From NCBI GenBank assembly GCA_013399115.1, contig VXAA01003302.1, positions 62,001-126,000 on the forward strand: a stretch of DNA of 64,000 bases. Reading direction: 5' to 3'. The notes beneath the pieces are model-generated. The model saw only the letters and a program-made list of their open reading frames with translations, had not been told where the DNA came from and searched no databases. Of the stretch, positions 26,808-39,001 are shown piece after piece. Within the stretch, counting starts at the first letter, position 1. Every line of letters starts with the position of its first letter. The DNA is from Anseranas semipalmata. Taxonomy: Eukaryota; Chordata; Aves; Anseriformes; Anseranatidae. The position numbers and the translations under genes are program-made.

Positions 26808-29800
26808 AAGAAAATAAAGGAACAGAGGGCAGAAATCAGTTTTGTGGTTACTGGTTCAACAGCTGCTAGGATACAAACTAAATCAGTGACACTCTGGCTA
26901 ACTTGCTGAAATACAGAAGCTGGTAACAAAACTCAAAGCTTCTCTTGAGGTGAACTACTTTCCAAGTTCTCAATGTCTATATATGTTTTAAAAAACAAAC
27001 AAAACCAACAACATACAAAATAAAACCCACAAAGCACAACAAAAAATGCACATCCAACTCCAAGGGGCAGGGCAGCAGGAATTCCAGGCAACTCCTAGAA
27101 GATCAATGCCAAATGTGAATTCTGCAGATATGTGCTGAAATCTTCTGTTTCTTTTATTTTATGGAGTAAATTCTAACTAGACTTCAATTTACTATTTTTG
27201 TTTTACAATATTCAGAAATCCTTTACATAGTTAATATTTGAAGTTCTTGATCAATCTACTTTATAAAACCTCTTTACTTATTTACAATGGTGCTGATGGT
27301 ATCAGTAGTGTTTTCTTGGTTCAACATCAGCACTCTCTTGCTTTTTTGAAACTAGAGACTACCTAACCAAGTATTTGCTCCAACAGTTCTTTTCCAGCTT
27401 AAAAAAAATTATCTAAAGCAACTACACTAAAACAAACCTAAGGAGTTTATTTCTTTTTAATTATAAATGTAAAAAAAAAAAANGGTAATATAACAAAGCA
27501 GTCAGTATTTGGCCTATTTATGCCAAAAGCTTAATGATGACAAAAAAAGATCAACTTTATCAAAAATAAAACAAAGTATTATTTTTAAATGGAGAAAAGA
27601 AGCAAGAAAACTTTTGGCAAATACTTGCATAAGAAGAAGGTATTCTACTTTGAGCACAGCCGTTAACTGAGTAATATTGAGTACTCTTATATTCCTAGAC
27701 CAAGGCATCAGTAAAGCACAGGTACACAGGAGTACGGACCTGTAATTTAAGGCAAGTGCATTACAGAAACACACTTAAAAAAAACAGATCGAGGAAAATT
27801 ATAAGTTAAGTTTACAGTAAAAACTAAATTAAAATATGTTCAGGTACCCAAACAATTGTAATTTTGACTTTTTGTATTAACTCTACACATTAAGCAGATG
27901 AGTACATAGAATGCTTATTGCATTTGTGCGGTCAAATTGCTGTCACCTGAAAAGTATATGAGATCTTATACCCCAGATAGTTTCAACTTTTCACATATTT
28001 CATTTTGCATTTTTCCCGTGCCAGCCCTAGAAACTGACTTCCATCTGAACATTCAAACTATCCAAGTTTTTCATCTGAAGAATGGTCTCTAATTGTATGC
28101 CACTAACAATGTTGCTGAAATTAGCAATAGACCCAAGTTTCATTTCTGACGTTTGACTTGATTGCGTATTCTTTGGGTAAGTATTTGTAGTGTTACTAAG
28201 AACATTAAGAGGACTAAATTGATTTTAAAAACCACTGTGCTTGAGTTTCATCCGTTTCCCCCTCAAATCAAAAAAAGCTATACAAATTCAAGGATACCTA
28301 CTATCACAACCTAAAGGATGAAGGAAACTGTAGCACCTCACACCTTTCCGAAATATTAAAAAACCCTAGCTTTTTTTAAAAGCCATGATATCAATGTTTC
28401 AATACTGAGGTTTGTAAAGGAATTCTTTAGCTGTTTGCAATATGGAATAGACATGTTTGGTTCCTGAATGTATATTCTTGTTTTTGAATGCATGTTCTTG
28501 AATTTATAATGTATATATGTAGAAATAGGAAATGTCTCATTTATCCCAATAGGATACTAAGGAGAACTCCAACCCTCATTAGCCACCATCTCCCATTTTG
28601 TTTAAACGTGGGGTGCAAATAAACACAGCAACTGTACAGCTACTGCTGTACTATACAGTTAGTAATCACAGATACAGCTAGCTGTACCAAGACACCTCAG
28701 AACCACTTTGCTTTCAAAATCCACTAATTACTACATTAAATAACTCAATTCTCCTTCATTGTTAATGTGGAAAAGAACCACAGAAACAAACAGGACAAGT
28801 TCCTGACTTTCTATACAAAGAAAACAATGAAAATTAAATACACAGAGCAACCAGACTAAGGGATGGTAAGCCTGCTGGAAGAGGCATAAAACTGTATTAA
28901 ACCGCTTATGCTTCTGGTTTAGTCCTTTGAGGGATTATGTCCGGATCTACTGTACGAGTAAATGCTGTGTATCACATACTGTCAACATCTATTCAAGCAG
29001 AGAGGAAGAGATGCTGTCTTAATTCCTCCATTTCTAACAACAGTCAAAAGAGATGAAACGGCATATGGGAAGGAAAAGGGAAGAGGCACTGCAAGTCATT
29101 TGCCCATAGGAAGCAGCAATCCTTATGGAGTGGTAAGCACAGCTGAGGCAGAGCAGCAACAGCAGTTTCTTAGCTCAGCAGAGAACGTTGAAGCACAGAA
29201 AGCCTACAGCATTGTAGACTACACAAAAAGCAGGAAAAAATGAGATTGTGCACATGCTTCTATCTCCTTAAGTTATGCATAGTTTGTAGCAATGACAGAT
29301 AATATTCAGATTTCGTATGTTTAAAACCAGTATTTTATAATAAGTCCCACAATAACAGTCACTGAAGTGTCAATATTTATTCACATTTCCACAATCTGAG
29401 CAGCACTATTAATAAAACCAAAGCAGATGGAAGCTGCTGTCGTATGTTGGTGGAGGAGGTGGGGGGAGGTTGTTTTTTCATACAGTTGGTTTGGGGGAGG
29501 GGGAGGCAGCACTCCACAGAAATTCATACAGAAGTTCTGAAGACAAAGTATTATGTTGGGTATTCTTTTTATTCACACGAAATACTTGCATCTACAGCCC
29601 TTACAATATGAGGCAAAAATCAACTTAGTGCCATCCGCACTGGCATCATTTTAACAAGAAAAAAAGCTGATTCTGAACATGTGTTTCTTTTCCAGAGCTT
29701 TGAACAGAAAATTGAACTATATTTGACTTAGTTTTGATGCTCTCAAGTATGATCTCTAGCTGAATAATGTTAATATACCAAGAAGAGAGAAATGATATGA

Positions 29801-30264
29801 TACAATGTTCTCCTGTGCAAACCAGAAAAATGGATGGTAACAGGCCCAAGAAGTACACAAAGCATTTTTTCAAGCGTTTCTTTATCCAAAATTTTTTTTT
29901 TGGAAATGTGCTCATCTTTCCTAAGAACTAAATAAATTTCTTTTTAAAAGCAGTATAAAATGCTAAAGCTCCACAAACCATTTAATAATGGACTTTAACC
30001 TTCAAAACAGACTGTCACTGTCCTGCAACTTAGTTTCCTATATATTCCCTTTTCTATACACACACACACAATTGCATGTAAATACCTATCATTCACTTGC
30101 TTCTTCAACAAATATTTGTAACAAACATAAATCTTAATTCAGAACAAGAGCTCATATAGAGCAAAATTCGAGTGCTTTGGAGGTGATTATTATCACATAT
30201 GACTAAAGAACAGGATCTACGTTTTAATATTTCGTGCAGTGTAAAGGAAAAATACAGTACTTAC

Positions 30265-30320
30265 CACTGTGTTACTTTCTTCTCCCTGCTGCTTCTTCCC
30301 TGAGCTTTCAAAGCCAACAT
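30265..30320 (-). promoter_or_regulatory. Upstream ORF in the probable ERBIN 5' UTR
   Basis: On the minus strand an ATG at 30320-30318 opens a frame reading MLALKAQGRSSREKKVTQ through the end of this exon. After splicing to 19816 it gains Cys and Ala and stops at TGA (19812-19810), leaving only 2 nt before the ERBIN ATG at 19807. A 20-codon uORF ending this close to the main start would be expected to dampen translation or force leaky scanning or reinitiation. The AUG context is weak to moderate: the -3 base falls in the previous exon, and +4 is T. This depends entirely on the inferred splice. Confidence 0.4.
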
Positions 30321-30321
30321 T
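30265..30321 (-). other. ERBIN: Probable untranslated 5' exon of ERBIN (57 bp)
   Basis: On the minus strand a 57-base purine-rich segment is bounded by a good acceptor (T-rich tract ending TTTTAAACAG above 30321) and a near-consensus donor (CAGTG/GTAAGTACTG below 30265). It lies upstream of the ERBIN start-codon exon on the same strand, and that exon has its own acceptor and only 9 nt of UTR, so at least one upstream untranslated exon must exist. The GAAG-rich content is compatible with exonic splicing enhancers. I cannot confirm from memory that this exon is conserved. It could also be a cryptic exon or part of another transcript. Confidence 0.55.
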
Positions 30322-32929
30322 CTGTTTAAAACAAAGGTACAAAAATTTTAGTCACACCTAACCGTAATAGATAAGCACAAACTGATACCTTGTTGTATTG
30401 TAATTCAGAGGCTACTATAGTACTACTACAGCAGTTCAGAATCTACTATAGTACTACTAATAGTTCCGAGAACTTGAAAGACTTTCTCAAAACTGTAAAA
30501 ATACATATAAACTTTGGGGGGGAACTATTTTGTTTAATATAAAGTAGAGAATATCATTGCATTTTTCTACTTTAATTTTGACTTTATAGTATTCTGTCTA
30601 CAAAGTTATTTCATTTCTACTCTACATTTAACTGCTGTATTTATTAAATACCTTAAATTAGACATCTTTTGCATACAATTCTGAAGCAAGTTAGGAAAAT
30701 AAATCAGAAATCAATGGAAATGAGAAGTCCACACTTCTCCCATACAATTAACTTTAGAAATTTTTTTTTAGAACGTTGAAACACATTTAATAAGGCATAG
30801 CAGATAACTAATGCTATCTTCACTGAAGTAGAACAATTATAAACAAGCAAAATACATTCAGAAAATTCAACTGAACACATTCAAAATTATTGGCTTGACC
30901 TATGCAAAGGATAAATTTGGCCTACAAATACAGATCGAAGTAGAACATATCTTCAGAGGGATTAAATATCAGTATGAACAGATAGATCATCTAACTGAAC
31001 GTGAAGTCACGTACAGCTAAGGAGTTGAGTCAGGTAAAGATTAATCTGTCAAATTACCTAGAAAAAAAATAAACCGGGGGGAGCAGAAGTAGTAGCTTCA
31101 TTCAAGGGATTTACCCATAAATGGAACTACAGTTTATGTATTTCCAATGAAAAGTAGAATCAGCCCATCACAAAAAGCATCATAAACGTGTACCCAAAAA
31201 ATCCTAAAACAGATTTAAAATTAAAATTGTTCCAGGAGGAATTAAAGTTATGTTGTCTGGAGTAAGAAGTAAGCAGCAGCACAATCACAGGATGATATAC
31301 TCGTTACAAACAGGATCAACCCAAGAAGATTGTGCTGTAACCAGCTTTCACAAGTTACTTGCTCTGTTCCTCACTCCACAGTCATTGGTGCCATTTAGTG
31401 CATTCATGCCAAATGGATTCCCGTGTGCTATACTCGATGAATATATTCATTTACTCTCAACAGAAAGACAACCAGGATATGCAAATAGCAAAGGAAAAAA
31501 GCAATATAGGTGAAAGTAATATTAAAGCCTCAAGTCTATTGAGTTTCCTGATGAAAAAAAAAAAAGTGTCTATCAGTTTAGCCAGCATCAGAAATACGTA
31601 ACGGCAGCACTCAAGACAATTAAAAAGATCAAGAAAGACAGCAAGGATCAAAACAGATTCTGAAACCTGGGATCTTAGAAGAGAGTCTATGTCAAACTGT
31701 CACAACTGCACGTTTCTTTCCTTTTCATAATGCTTTGCTCCTACTGAAAAACTGATCTTCGCAAAACCTATTTAGAGGCACTGTACACAAAGCTCTCAAA
31801 TGGAAGAAATGCAGGTCTGCAATAGCTCTACTAAGATAAACAGGATTAACCCAGAGAAAACAGTAGTGTAGGGCTGGATCTGACAGTAAGACCGTCGGGT
31901 GATTGTGCCTCTGAAAAGAAAGAGGCAGAATGTCAAGACTTCGCAGGCAGAGCATTCAGACTAGAAAAATGATCAAAGAAATAACTAGCTCCATAATCAT
32001 CACAGAAACAATAAACAAAAGGAGATTACTCTTGCATCATTTCCTGACACCTGTTAGGCTGCCTCTCTTGAAATGCCCAGGACAATAAATTCCAGTGGTA
32101 GGGAGTCATTACCAAGTCATGAAACGTTTGCAGACTTCACAACCAAGCACAAGGAACCCATCCGATTCCAACTGTCCAGAGAAGATAATACAGGAATAGG
32201 GATGTGCACGCATGGCAGGAGGAACACACACCAACACCAGAGTATTTCAGGTCTTTTTTTTTTTAAAAAAAAAGATGAAGAAACTATAAACTGAACAAAC
32301 ACAGCAGTTACAGAATTAGACATGAACAAAGAATTCACTGCAATCAATGTTTCCTTGATGTCACTTGAAACTAACTAAATCAGGTAAACTTCAGCCTGCA
32401 TCAGAAGAAAATGGCCACGAGCATGCCATAACTACAACTGTAAGTGCTGATGAGTCTAGAAGCAGGAACACTCTAGGCTTTCACAGTCACATTGCCAGGT
32501 CCAGTTTACAGAAAAGTGCAACCAACTCACAATGAAAGCAGAAGAGGGTATTCTGAGGAGCCTGGGGTAACCATGCACCAGGATCTCAACTAGCTCAGAA
32601 AGTCACTTTCCTACTTATTTTGCAGATAATGCTAACAGGTGCTTTGGATGATTAGTGATAAATTACCTTATGGTAAAAATACCTAGTGAAATTTTATTTA
32701 ACCCTCCTCTGGTATCAACCACAGCATAACGAGTCTCAATATTTCTCAGGTTCCTCCAACCAAAAAGTCACTGCGTGAGTCCTAGCACTATGCTTGAAGT
32801 ATCAGGAGAGTACCTGAGGAAACTATCATGTATTTCTAAGCTTCTCTGAAAAGAAGCATGGCATTAAGACAAACAACAAAACACAACATAAATCAACTAA
32901 TAACCCGACAACCCATTTAAAGCTCCCCC
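30322..32929. other. Upstream intron or 5' flank of ERBIN, no gene seen
   Basis: AT-rich unique sequence upstream of the probable untranslated exon. It includes the 31-bp tandem duplication at 30404-30465 (listed separately). I recognised no transposon or gene; open frames here are short and overlap one another in several frames. Confidence 0.6.
30404..30465. repeat. Two-copy tandem duplication, 31-bp unit
   Basis: Two adjacent, slightly diverged copies (30404-30434 and 30435-30465) each contain the word CTACTATAGTACTACTA, with a perfect 10-bp palindrome TACTATAGTA inside. On the minus strand the repeat begins about 80 nt upstream of the acceptor of the probable 5' UTR exon. Confidence 0.85.
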
Positions 32930-33130
32930 AGTGTCTCGGCTCCGGCCCTGCTTCACCCCAGGCGGGGAGGGAGCTGCCTCGGGGTGCAGCGCGCGGCCGT
33001 ACCCGGCACAGTGCGGGCTTGCGACACGCAGACCGGGGAGCTCCAAAAGCCTGACCACTTGCAAGGGCTCTCCTGGCTTCCCCATCCCCAAACCTCTCCG
33101 GGTTTTAGGGCTGAACTCTTCAACAGCTCT
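32930..33130. promoter_or_regulatory. CpG-dense patch, possible promoter or first exon
   Basis: About 200 bp of GC-rich sequence in otherwise AT-rich surroundings, with a CpG cluster around AGCGCGCGGCCGTACCCGG (about 32988-33006) and further CpGs on both sides. It lies about 2.6 kb upstream (minus-strand sense) of the probable ERBIN untranslated exon, so it could be a promoter or first exon. A TTTAAA sits at its low-coordinate edge (about 32915). Candidate minus-strand donors exist (for example CTGGG/GTGAAG), but none is decisive. It could equally be an unrelated CpG patch. Confidence 0.35.
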
Positions 33131-36125
33131 TACCAGAGCCACCAGCGTACCTCTACTGGGTCAACAGCAGCACACAAGGGTGTGTTCATCCTTTTCCTAC
33201 CCTTCCTTGTGTATAATAACCCAAGCACTGTTAGAAAATGCTTGCCAGATGGACTGCTGGTCTGCTCCAGTGCAGCTCTTCTCATCACCACACTGTGTCC
33301 TGCATGCTGCTCACATCTCTCTCAGTTCCAGCTTGCCACTGGTTTTAGTCAAGCGAGGCCTGCAGCTGTCTCAATACACTTCTTTCTTACTGCAACTCCC
33401 ACACAAATACATTTCAACTCAAATCTGCAGTATTCTTTGAATTGCTTATTGGAAGACTTCATAGGGATATTGATGTACCCAGAACACCAGTGGCAAACTT
33501 GCACACAATGGATCAGGAAATAGGGTTATACTTTGGAGTCAGCCGAATGACAATGAATAACTCCTAAGCAGTTTCTACTTTCTCAAACTTGTTGGGAGCA
33601 AAGAAAAGAGGGGGAGGAGGGAGGTAATCACAATGTTTACACTCTTCATCTAAGGCAGGGTTGAAAAGAAATGTCTTAATTGCTTGCTTCAGAAACATTT
33701 CAGGCAGCCTTTCAGCCCATGGCAATCATCCTCCATTTAAAATAGTCAAAACAGTAAAAACAACGAATTATTTCTTTCAATAATTCCAGGAGAGTATCGC
33801 ACAAGCAGGATTATCTATGCTTGTCCTTAAATATCCATTCACGTTCAATGACAAAGACAGTACATTTAGCTAAAAAGATTTCATATTATCAAGATTATCC
33901 ATAGCACAGAAACTGAGCAGATAAATCCCACACTCCAACACTAAAATCCATATTGTAAAATAGGAACACTTTTAGGGCAATGAGGTTGTACTGTTTTTCT
34001 TTGGAACAGGGACCAGGAAGATTAGGGGTTCCAAAGGAGACCAAGGAAGTGCAACTCTATGCACAATTAATATCACTGTCCTCAATGAAGCAGGTTTTGC
34101 CCACACAAGGATACTGATAACCAAGTAATAGGAAAAAAAAATAAAAGTCTGGTAACTTTCATGCTTTACTACACTAAGCTTCCCTATACCAGTCATGATA
34201 ACCTCAGAGGAAAAAACAAACAAACAAACAAACAAAAAAAACATTTCTAGATCATTACTAGGACTTGACTATATTACGTTCAGAAGTACCAGAGAAGGGT
34301 AGTTTTCATGATTTACTGACTGCGTCGAGTCAGATTAAAACCAGCAGAATATTTTTAGTAAGTATCAGAAGAGTATATAGAGATGCACACAACTATTTCA
34401 CATACATCAATAATAAAGAAGTTCTGCTATCAGTGGTTACTGGCACGATTCTTACTCAATCACAACTTGCCAGATAGGTGTGAAATTTGTGTCTTATAGT
34501 GAGCTAGATTTGAAAAAAGAACAACATATGATTTGACTGAGGAAATACAAGATAAACATAGCTGGCAAAACATTTATCTCTACACAGTGTACCTTTTGAC
34601 ATCAAACAGACAGACATTTCACACTTGTAGCAGGAATGTCTGTAGGCCACAGTTTAGTTAATCTCAGACTCCTATACTTGGGAACAGGGAGTGGCGAGAG
34701 GAAGGGAGGACCAGGGAGACACAAAGGGCTCAGAAACTATTCTCAAGAAAAAAAGTGTATCATGTTTTTCCTGGAAGTAAACGTCAGTCTCACTGTTTCT
34801 CGTTACTTCGGTGTTTGAACCAAAGCCAGACATTCGGACTGAAGTGAAGAAACAACCTTGCTGAGCAGATTGTCTCATTGACAAAAACCTGACAAGCTCC
34901 AGGAGCTGCGCTATATTTCTTGGGTGTAGGAGTCTACAGTGTTAATTATGATACACTGCCTTAAGTGGCAAGAGACTGACCTGCTTGAGGACTTGTAACC
35001 TCCTAGTACCAACGGTGTCACAGCTGTTGACAGCCAGAATCCTTCAACACAGGAAGAGGACAGCTGATGGCACGTTCCCAGTAGGTACACTAAGATTCGC
35101 ATTTGCTTCCAGCATGCCCCAAAATAACCTGCATTTGGCAACACTGTTGATGTACTGCAGGGGACATACCTTTGGGAAGTGTTCTGCCAAGGGATGTGGG
35201 TATGCTTATCAACAGCAATGGAACAGAAGAGGAACTTTTATAGCTCCCTGACTGGCTGAATTGCTGTATGATTTACATTTTAATATTAGCATTTGTTTTG
35301 CCAGGGCAACTACAGTTCTATAAGAGATATTTTTAATTATCTTAAAACAGAATGAAATGCCTAGCACCTAGCATAATGAAACCTCGTTCATTACTTACAA
35401 TACCATAACAGCACTTCTGGACAAGATGGTTAAGGAAACACATTCATACCTGCAAGTATGCAGACAAATCGGATCTGCTGAGTTTTGATGTTGATTGCTT
35501 TCTCTTAGGGAAGCTAGTCAACAAAGGGTCTCCAAACTGCTTTCCAAGGCAGAAATGAAAATTGGAAATTTGGCCTCAATTTAAAAACCAAATAAACAAA
35601 CAACAACAAAAAACCCCACAATTTTCAAATTATTTCTCTTACCTCTGTAGATATAGATGCAAAAACCCTCATTGTGTAAGTTCTCTGAGTGCACAGTGTG
35701 GTTTTGCAACAAAATAAACATACCTAGATTTAGAAAAATTGCCAGGGGTTCAAAATCCCCCTTTACAGTAGTGCAATTAGTGCTGAAATAACGACTGTAG
35801 CTGAGTTTAATCTCAGCAGTGAAAAACTGCTATAACACACATGCACCAGATAGGAAGAGTTTTTCAACCCTCATAACCGCAAGGAATCTTTTATGCATCA
35901 AGATGCCTGTTTCTCAAAGCATAAGTCTCATAGGTATGCTCTGAGAAGTTCCTCTAAGAACTAAATATAACATTGCTGTTAGGCATAAACAGTTATATCT
36001 ACGACACCAACAAAAGGCCTAGCTGTTGAAGATCGGTAGGCATATTGTGACTTAATAACATTTAAACCCAATATTCCCCCTAACAGAAGCGAGATACAGC
36101 ACTATTTTCCACTTCCCCGAGTTGT
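33131..36125. other. Non-coding stretch, no gene seen
   Basis: A pyrimidine-rich plus strand to about 33440, then AT-rich unique sequence. It includes a (CAAA)n run at 34211-34240 and a minus-strand donor-like site near 35641 (ACAGAG/GTAAGAG) for which I could not find a convincing partner acceptor. I recognised no transposon. Confidence 0.55.
34211..34240. repeat. (CAAA)n microsatellite
   Basis: About five CAAA units bracketed by A-runs. A very similar array occurs at 54611-54638. Confidence 0.85.
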
Positions 36126-36265
36126 TAGAATTGCAGAATAACAGAGGCCAGAAGGGTCCTTTCCAGGTCATGCAGTCCAACCCACTAACACTACCACAAC
36201 AGGGCCAATTTCAACATTAGATCCAACATCAAAGTCAAAAGTTACTTTGAGTTAAGGTCCATGTC
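36126..36265 (-). mobile_element. Old CR1 3'-end remnant
   Basis: Reading on the plus strand, GAATTGCAGAATAACAGAGG, then CCAGAAGGGTCC and AGTCCAACCCAC, then GGGCCAATTTCAACATTAGA, matches the reverse complement of the 3' UTR of older CR1 subfamilies. It is diverged and short, with no coding part. The far boundary is uncertain because similarity fades. Confidence 0.6.
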
Positions 36266-38204
36266 AATATGTACAATAGGATGGTCAGCTAGCTTATCTG
36301 GAAACATTTCCAGTGGAGAAAATTAAGATTCCCTGCTTTTCGTAAACAGTGGAGATGCATGTTTCCTCGCCTCCGTTCCAGCAAAATTATCTAGTTGATG
36401 TTGTTGCTATCCAAGATACCCTTTCTCAAATCTTACTAAAGCAGCTGAATTATCATGGATTGATTCAATCATTCATGAATTCATGATACACAATGCTTCA
36501 TGTCTCAGCAATTCCAATATCCTTTCCTTCAATGAACATAAAAATATCAGGAACATCCCTTTACAGAACTAAGATGTTTTGTATCGATGGACAGAAATGA
36601 AATTAGAGAAATCACTATTTAATTGGAAATGACTACTAATTTACTGGAGGAGACAAATACATTCACCAAAGAAGAGCCAGTGTTCACAGACTTGTGAATT
36701 ATTACTTTCTGTAAACCAAGGTTGTGCTTCACTAAATGTGAGGAGGATTAAATTGCTCCTATATACTGTTAGCAATTCTGCTTAGGCTTTACTGATTTTG
36801 GTACTGTGATGCTATTGTGTTAGCTCAAATAACCAGACACAAGGCCAGAAATTAAGAAGTAGAAAGCAGAGACACAATGCTGTGATTTTATATTCGAAAC
36901 TTAATATTACTGATTTTTTGCAAGGTTTTAAAACAAAGTATCAAGAATAATAATATGCCTGACATCCTTAAACATTGTATTCATTTAATATAGGCCTTTT
37001 TACACAAAATAAACAGGTTTACTGATCAATTTTCTCAATTTATTTCTTGTCTTTGTAGTACACAATATAGTAGAATCTGAACTAAAAAAAAAACAAAGGA
37101 AAGAAGGAAAGAAAGCCGAGAAACAAACCATGCACAACAGAAAACCACCTTTGTCATCGATCAAGATGACAAAGCTTCTGGGGCCTTGGTCTCACAGACC
37201 ATGCCTAGTGACCACCAAACCAGCAGGTCTCAGAACAGCTACAGTGGCATCCCATGCACCATCAGAATTCTTTACCAAGTCACTTCTGGAAGTGACATTT
37301 GTGCTAGCTCACTGGCTGAAAGCAAGTAACCTTGCATGCTATATCAGTTAGCCTAGTTAAACCTAAGGAAGCTTTACTGCTAATAGTAACACAAAGAATT
37401 CAACTTGACACAATCTAGGAATTAAAAAGAAAAAGCAAAAAAAAAAAAAAAATTCCTTGTAAGTTATGATAACTCCTATCCAAGCTTCAACTATTTCAGA
37501 ACCAGCTACAGAACTGCCAACTTCAGAGGACTGGATGTACCTACCTCACATCAGGAGGTCAATTAGCACCACAAACAATTTGGCAAGAGCACTCAGGATA
37601 ACAAGAGGGGTTGCAAATCCATGAGAAAACTATTTAAGACTGGTGCCCATGTCACCCTCATCCTTTTCACCTTTTTTTTCCCCTCCATTCTTAAAAGTTC
37701 CCATCAGCACATGTATCCCAGGCAGGCAGTGACAGATCGAGACGGTCAGAACTTTCTGAGGCCTATTATTGTTAGCCACAGCAAACGTGCTCATACCTCA
37801 GCCTCCTTCCACAGCAGCCCAAGAGAGACTGATGATAGGAAAGAAGAGGAAAGCGAAAAATTTGGGAAACAAATGACTAAGAGAACAGGAATACTTAAGA
37901 GACTGAATATACTTATTCAATCGGTAATAAGATTTGTAATTAAAAATGTGAAGCAGTTACCCACCCACACTACACTTCACAAGAACACATAGTACTATCT
38001 AAACTATTTCATCTAAATTAAATTGGTGATTAACTTGTACGATTAACTGGTAGCCTCAGCTCTTTTTCCCCACTGCCCTTTATCACATTAACACCTTTTC
38101 CCTCCTCTACTTCATCACGCCCATGTGTCGTTTATAATTTTTATTAGACACTGAAGTACTTTTGGGAGGGACATACCTAAGTTTATTTGCTCGGTACTTA
38201 AGAA
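36266..38204. other. Non-coding stretch, no gene seen
   Basis: AT-rich sequence with a perfect 14-bp palindrome TCATGAATTCATGA at 36473-36486 and an A-run near 37437. A 123-codon open frame at 37621-37992 (+) resembles no family I know and is probably fortuitous. Confidence 0.55.
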
Positions 38205-38340
38205 ACACGGCGCCGTGTCTTACAGGGAGCATGGGCGTGTGTGGAACGGTGGTAGCACCCAACACCCACACCTCTGTGCGTGAGCGAGGAGTAATTGGCT
38301 GAATATCCCATCGAGCGGATGCTGACTCACTGACACCGAT
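38205..38340. promoter_or_regulatory. CpG-dense element with GC palindrome, AP-1-like and CCAAT motifs
   Basis: A perfect 14-bp palindrome ACACGGCGCCGTGT lies at 38205-38218. Around ten CpGs follow within about 135 bp. ATTGG (a reverse CCAAT box) is at 38294-38298 and TGACTCA (an AP-1 type site) at 38323-38329. The flanks are AT-rich and CpG-poor. The combination suggests a small regulatory element, possibly for ERBIN, which is transcribed toward lower coordinates. Motif presence alone is weak evidence. Confidence 0.3.
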
Positions 38341-39001
38341 AACCTGTTAACTACTTTGTGTGAGCAAGATCTACATCCTGAAGTGAATATGACTACCAAG
38401 CATGAAAGAAAGAGGAATAAGGGAATAAGAACCTTTGGAAAAGATTTTGAGTGCTATATTTAAATATATACCGAGTTTTCCAACAGCAATTAAACATTAC
38501 AATTTAACGTTACAAGGTTACAATTTACATTACAATTAAACGTAATCCATCTGAATGACCAAAAGACTGCCACAGGGTGAGCGCTACTGTCCTAAAATAC
38601 AGATCACCTGAGATTCAAGTCCTCTTGGACACCATTTAAGCGTAGGTTTCTGACACCTCAAATTAATAACCAATTACTTACACCCCATTAATTAGAACTA
38701 TAAAGGTAGTATAGATCCCTCCATTTTAAACCTTTATCCAGAGTGCATCTGTATGAATACTTCCTGCATCATGCAGATACCTTGCCATTTATGCCACGGC
38801 TTACACAGAAAATTGGATACAAGAGCTGTTTCAGCTTATTAAAATACGGAAGGCTGTGGACAGATGCAGCAGCAGAAACTTAGACACAGAATTCAGACTG
38901 CAAATTTTACAGACTGTGAATACCAGTGGTACATTAAATGCATGAATTTATCTTGTGCCTGTGGCCTTTTATTGCTGCTGCTAGCCAGGAGACTGTGCAA
39001 C

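Larger units (their letters stand above)
19817..30264 (-). other. ERBIN: Probable ERBIN 5' UTR intron, about 10.4 kb
   Basis: Stretch between the start-codon exon and the probable untranslated exon at 30265-30321; it begins GTAAGTACTG and ends CTTGCAG. It holds an (AC)n microsatellite at 25114-25132, a 20-T run at 26788-26807, a single N after an A-run at 27483, and G-rich blocks at 29459-29510. A mildly GC-rich, CpG-containing patch at about 24900-25600 is too diffuse to call a CpG island. I recognised no gene or transposon. Confidence 0.6.

Noticed and set aside
35600..35720. Minus-strand donor-like site (ACAGAG/GTAAGAG) as another 5' exon
   Set aside because: I could not find a convincing acceptor at a sensible distance upstream.
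37621..37992. 123-codon plus-strand frame
   Set aside because: Begins with a hydrophobic stretch but otherwise has low-complexity, unrecognisable sequence with no flanking gene signals.
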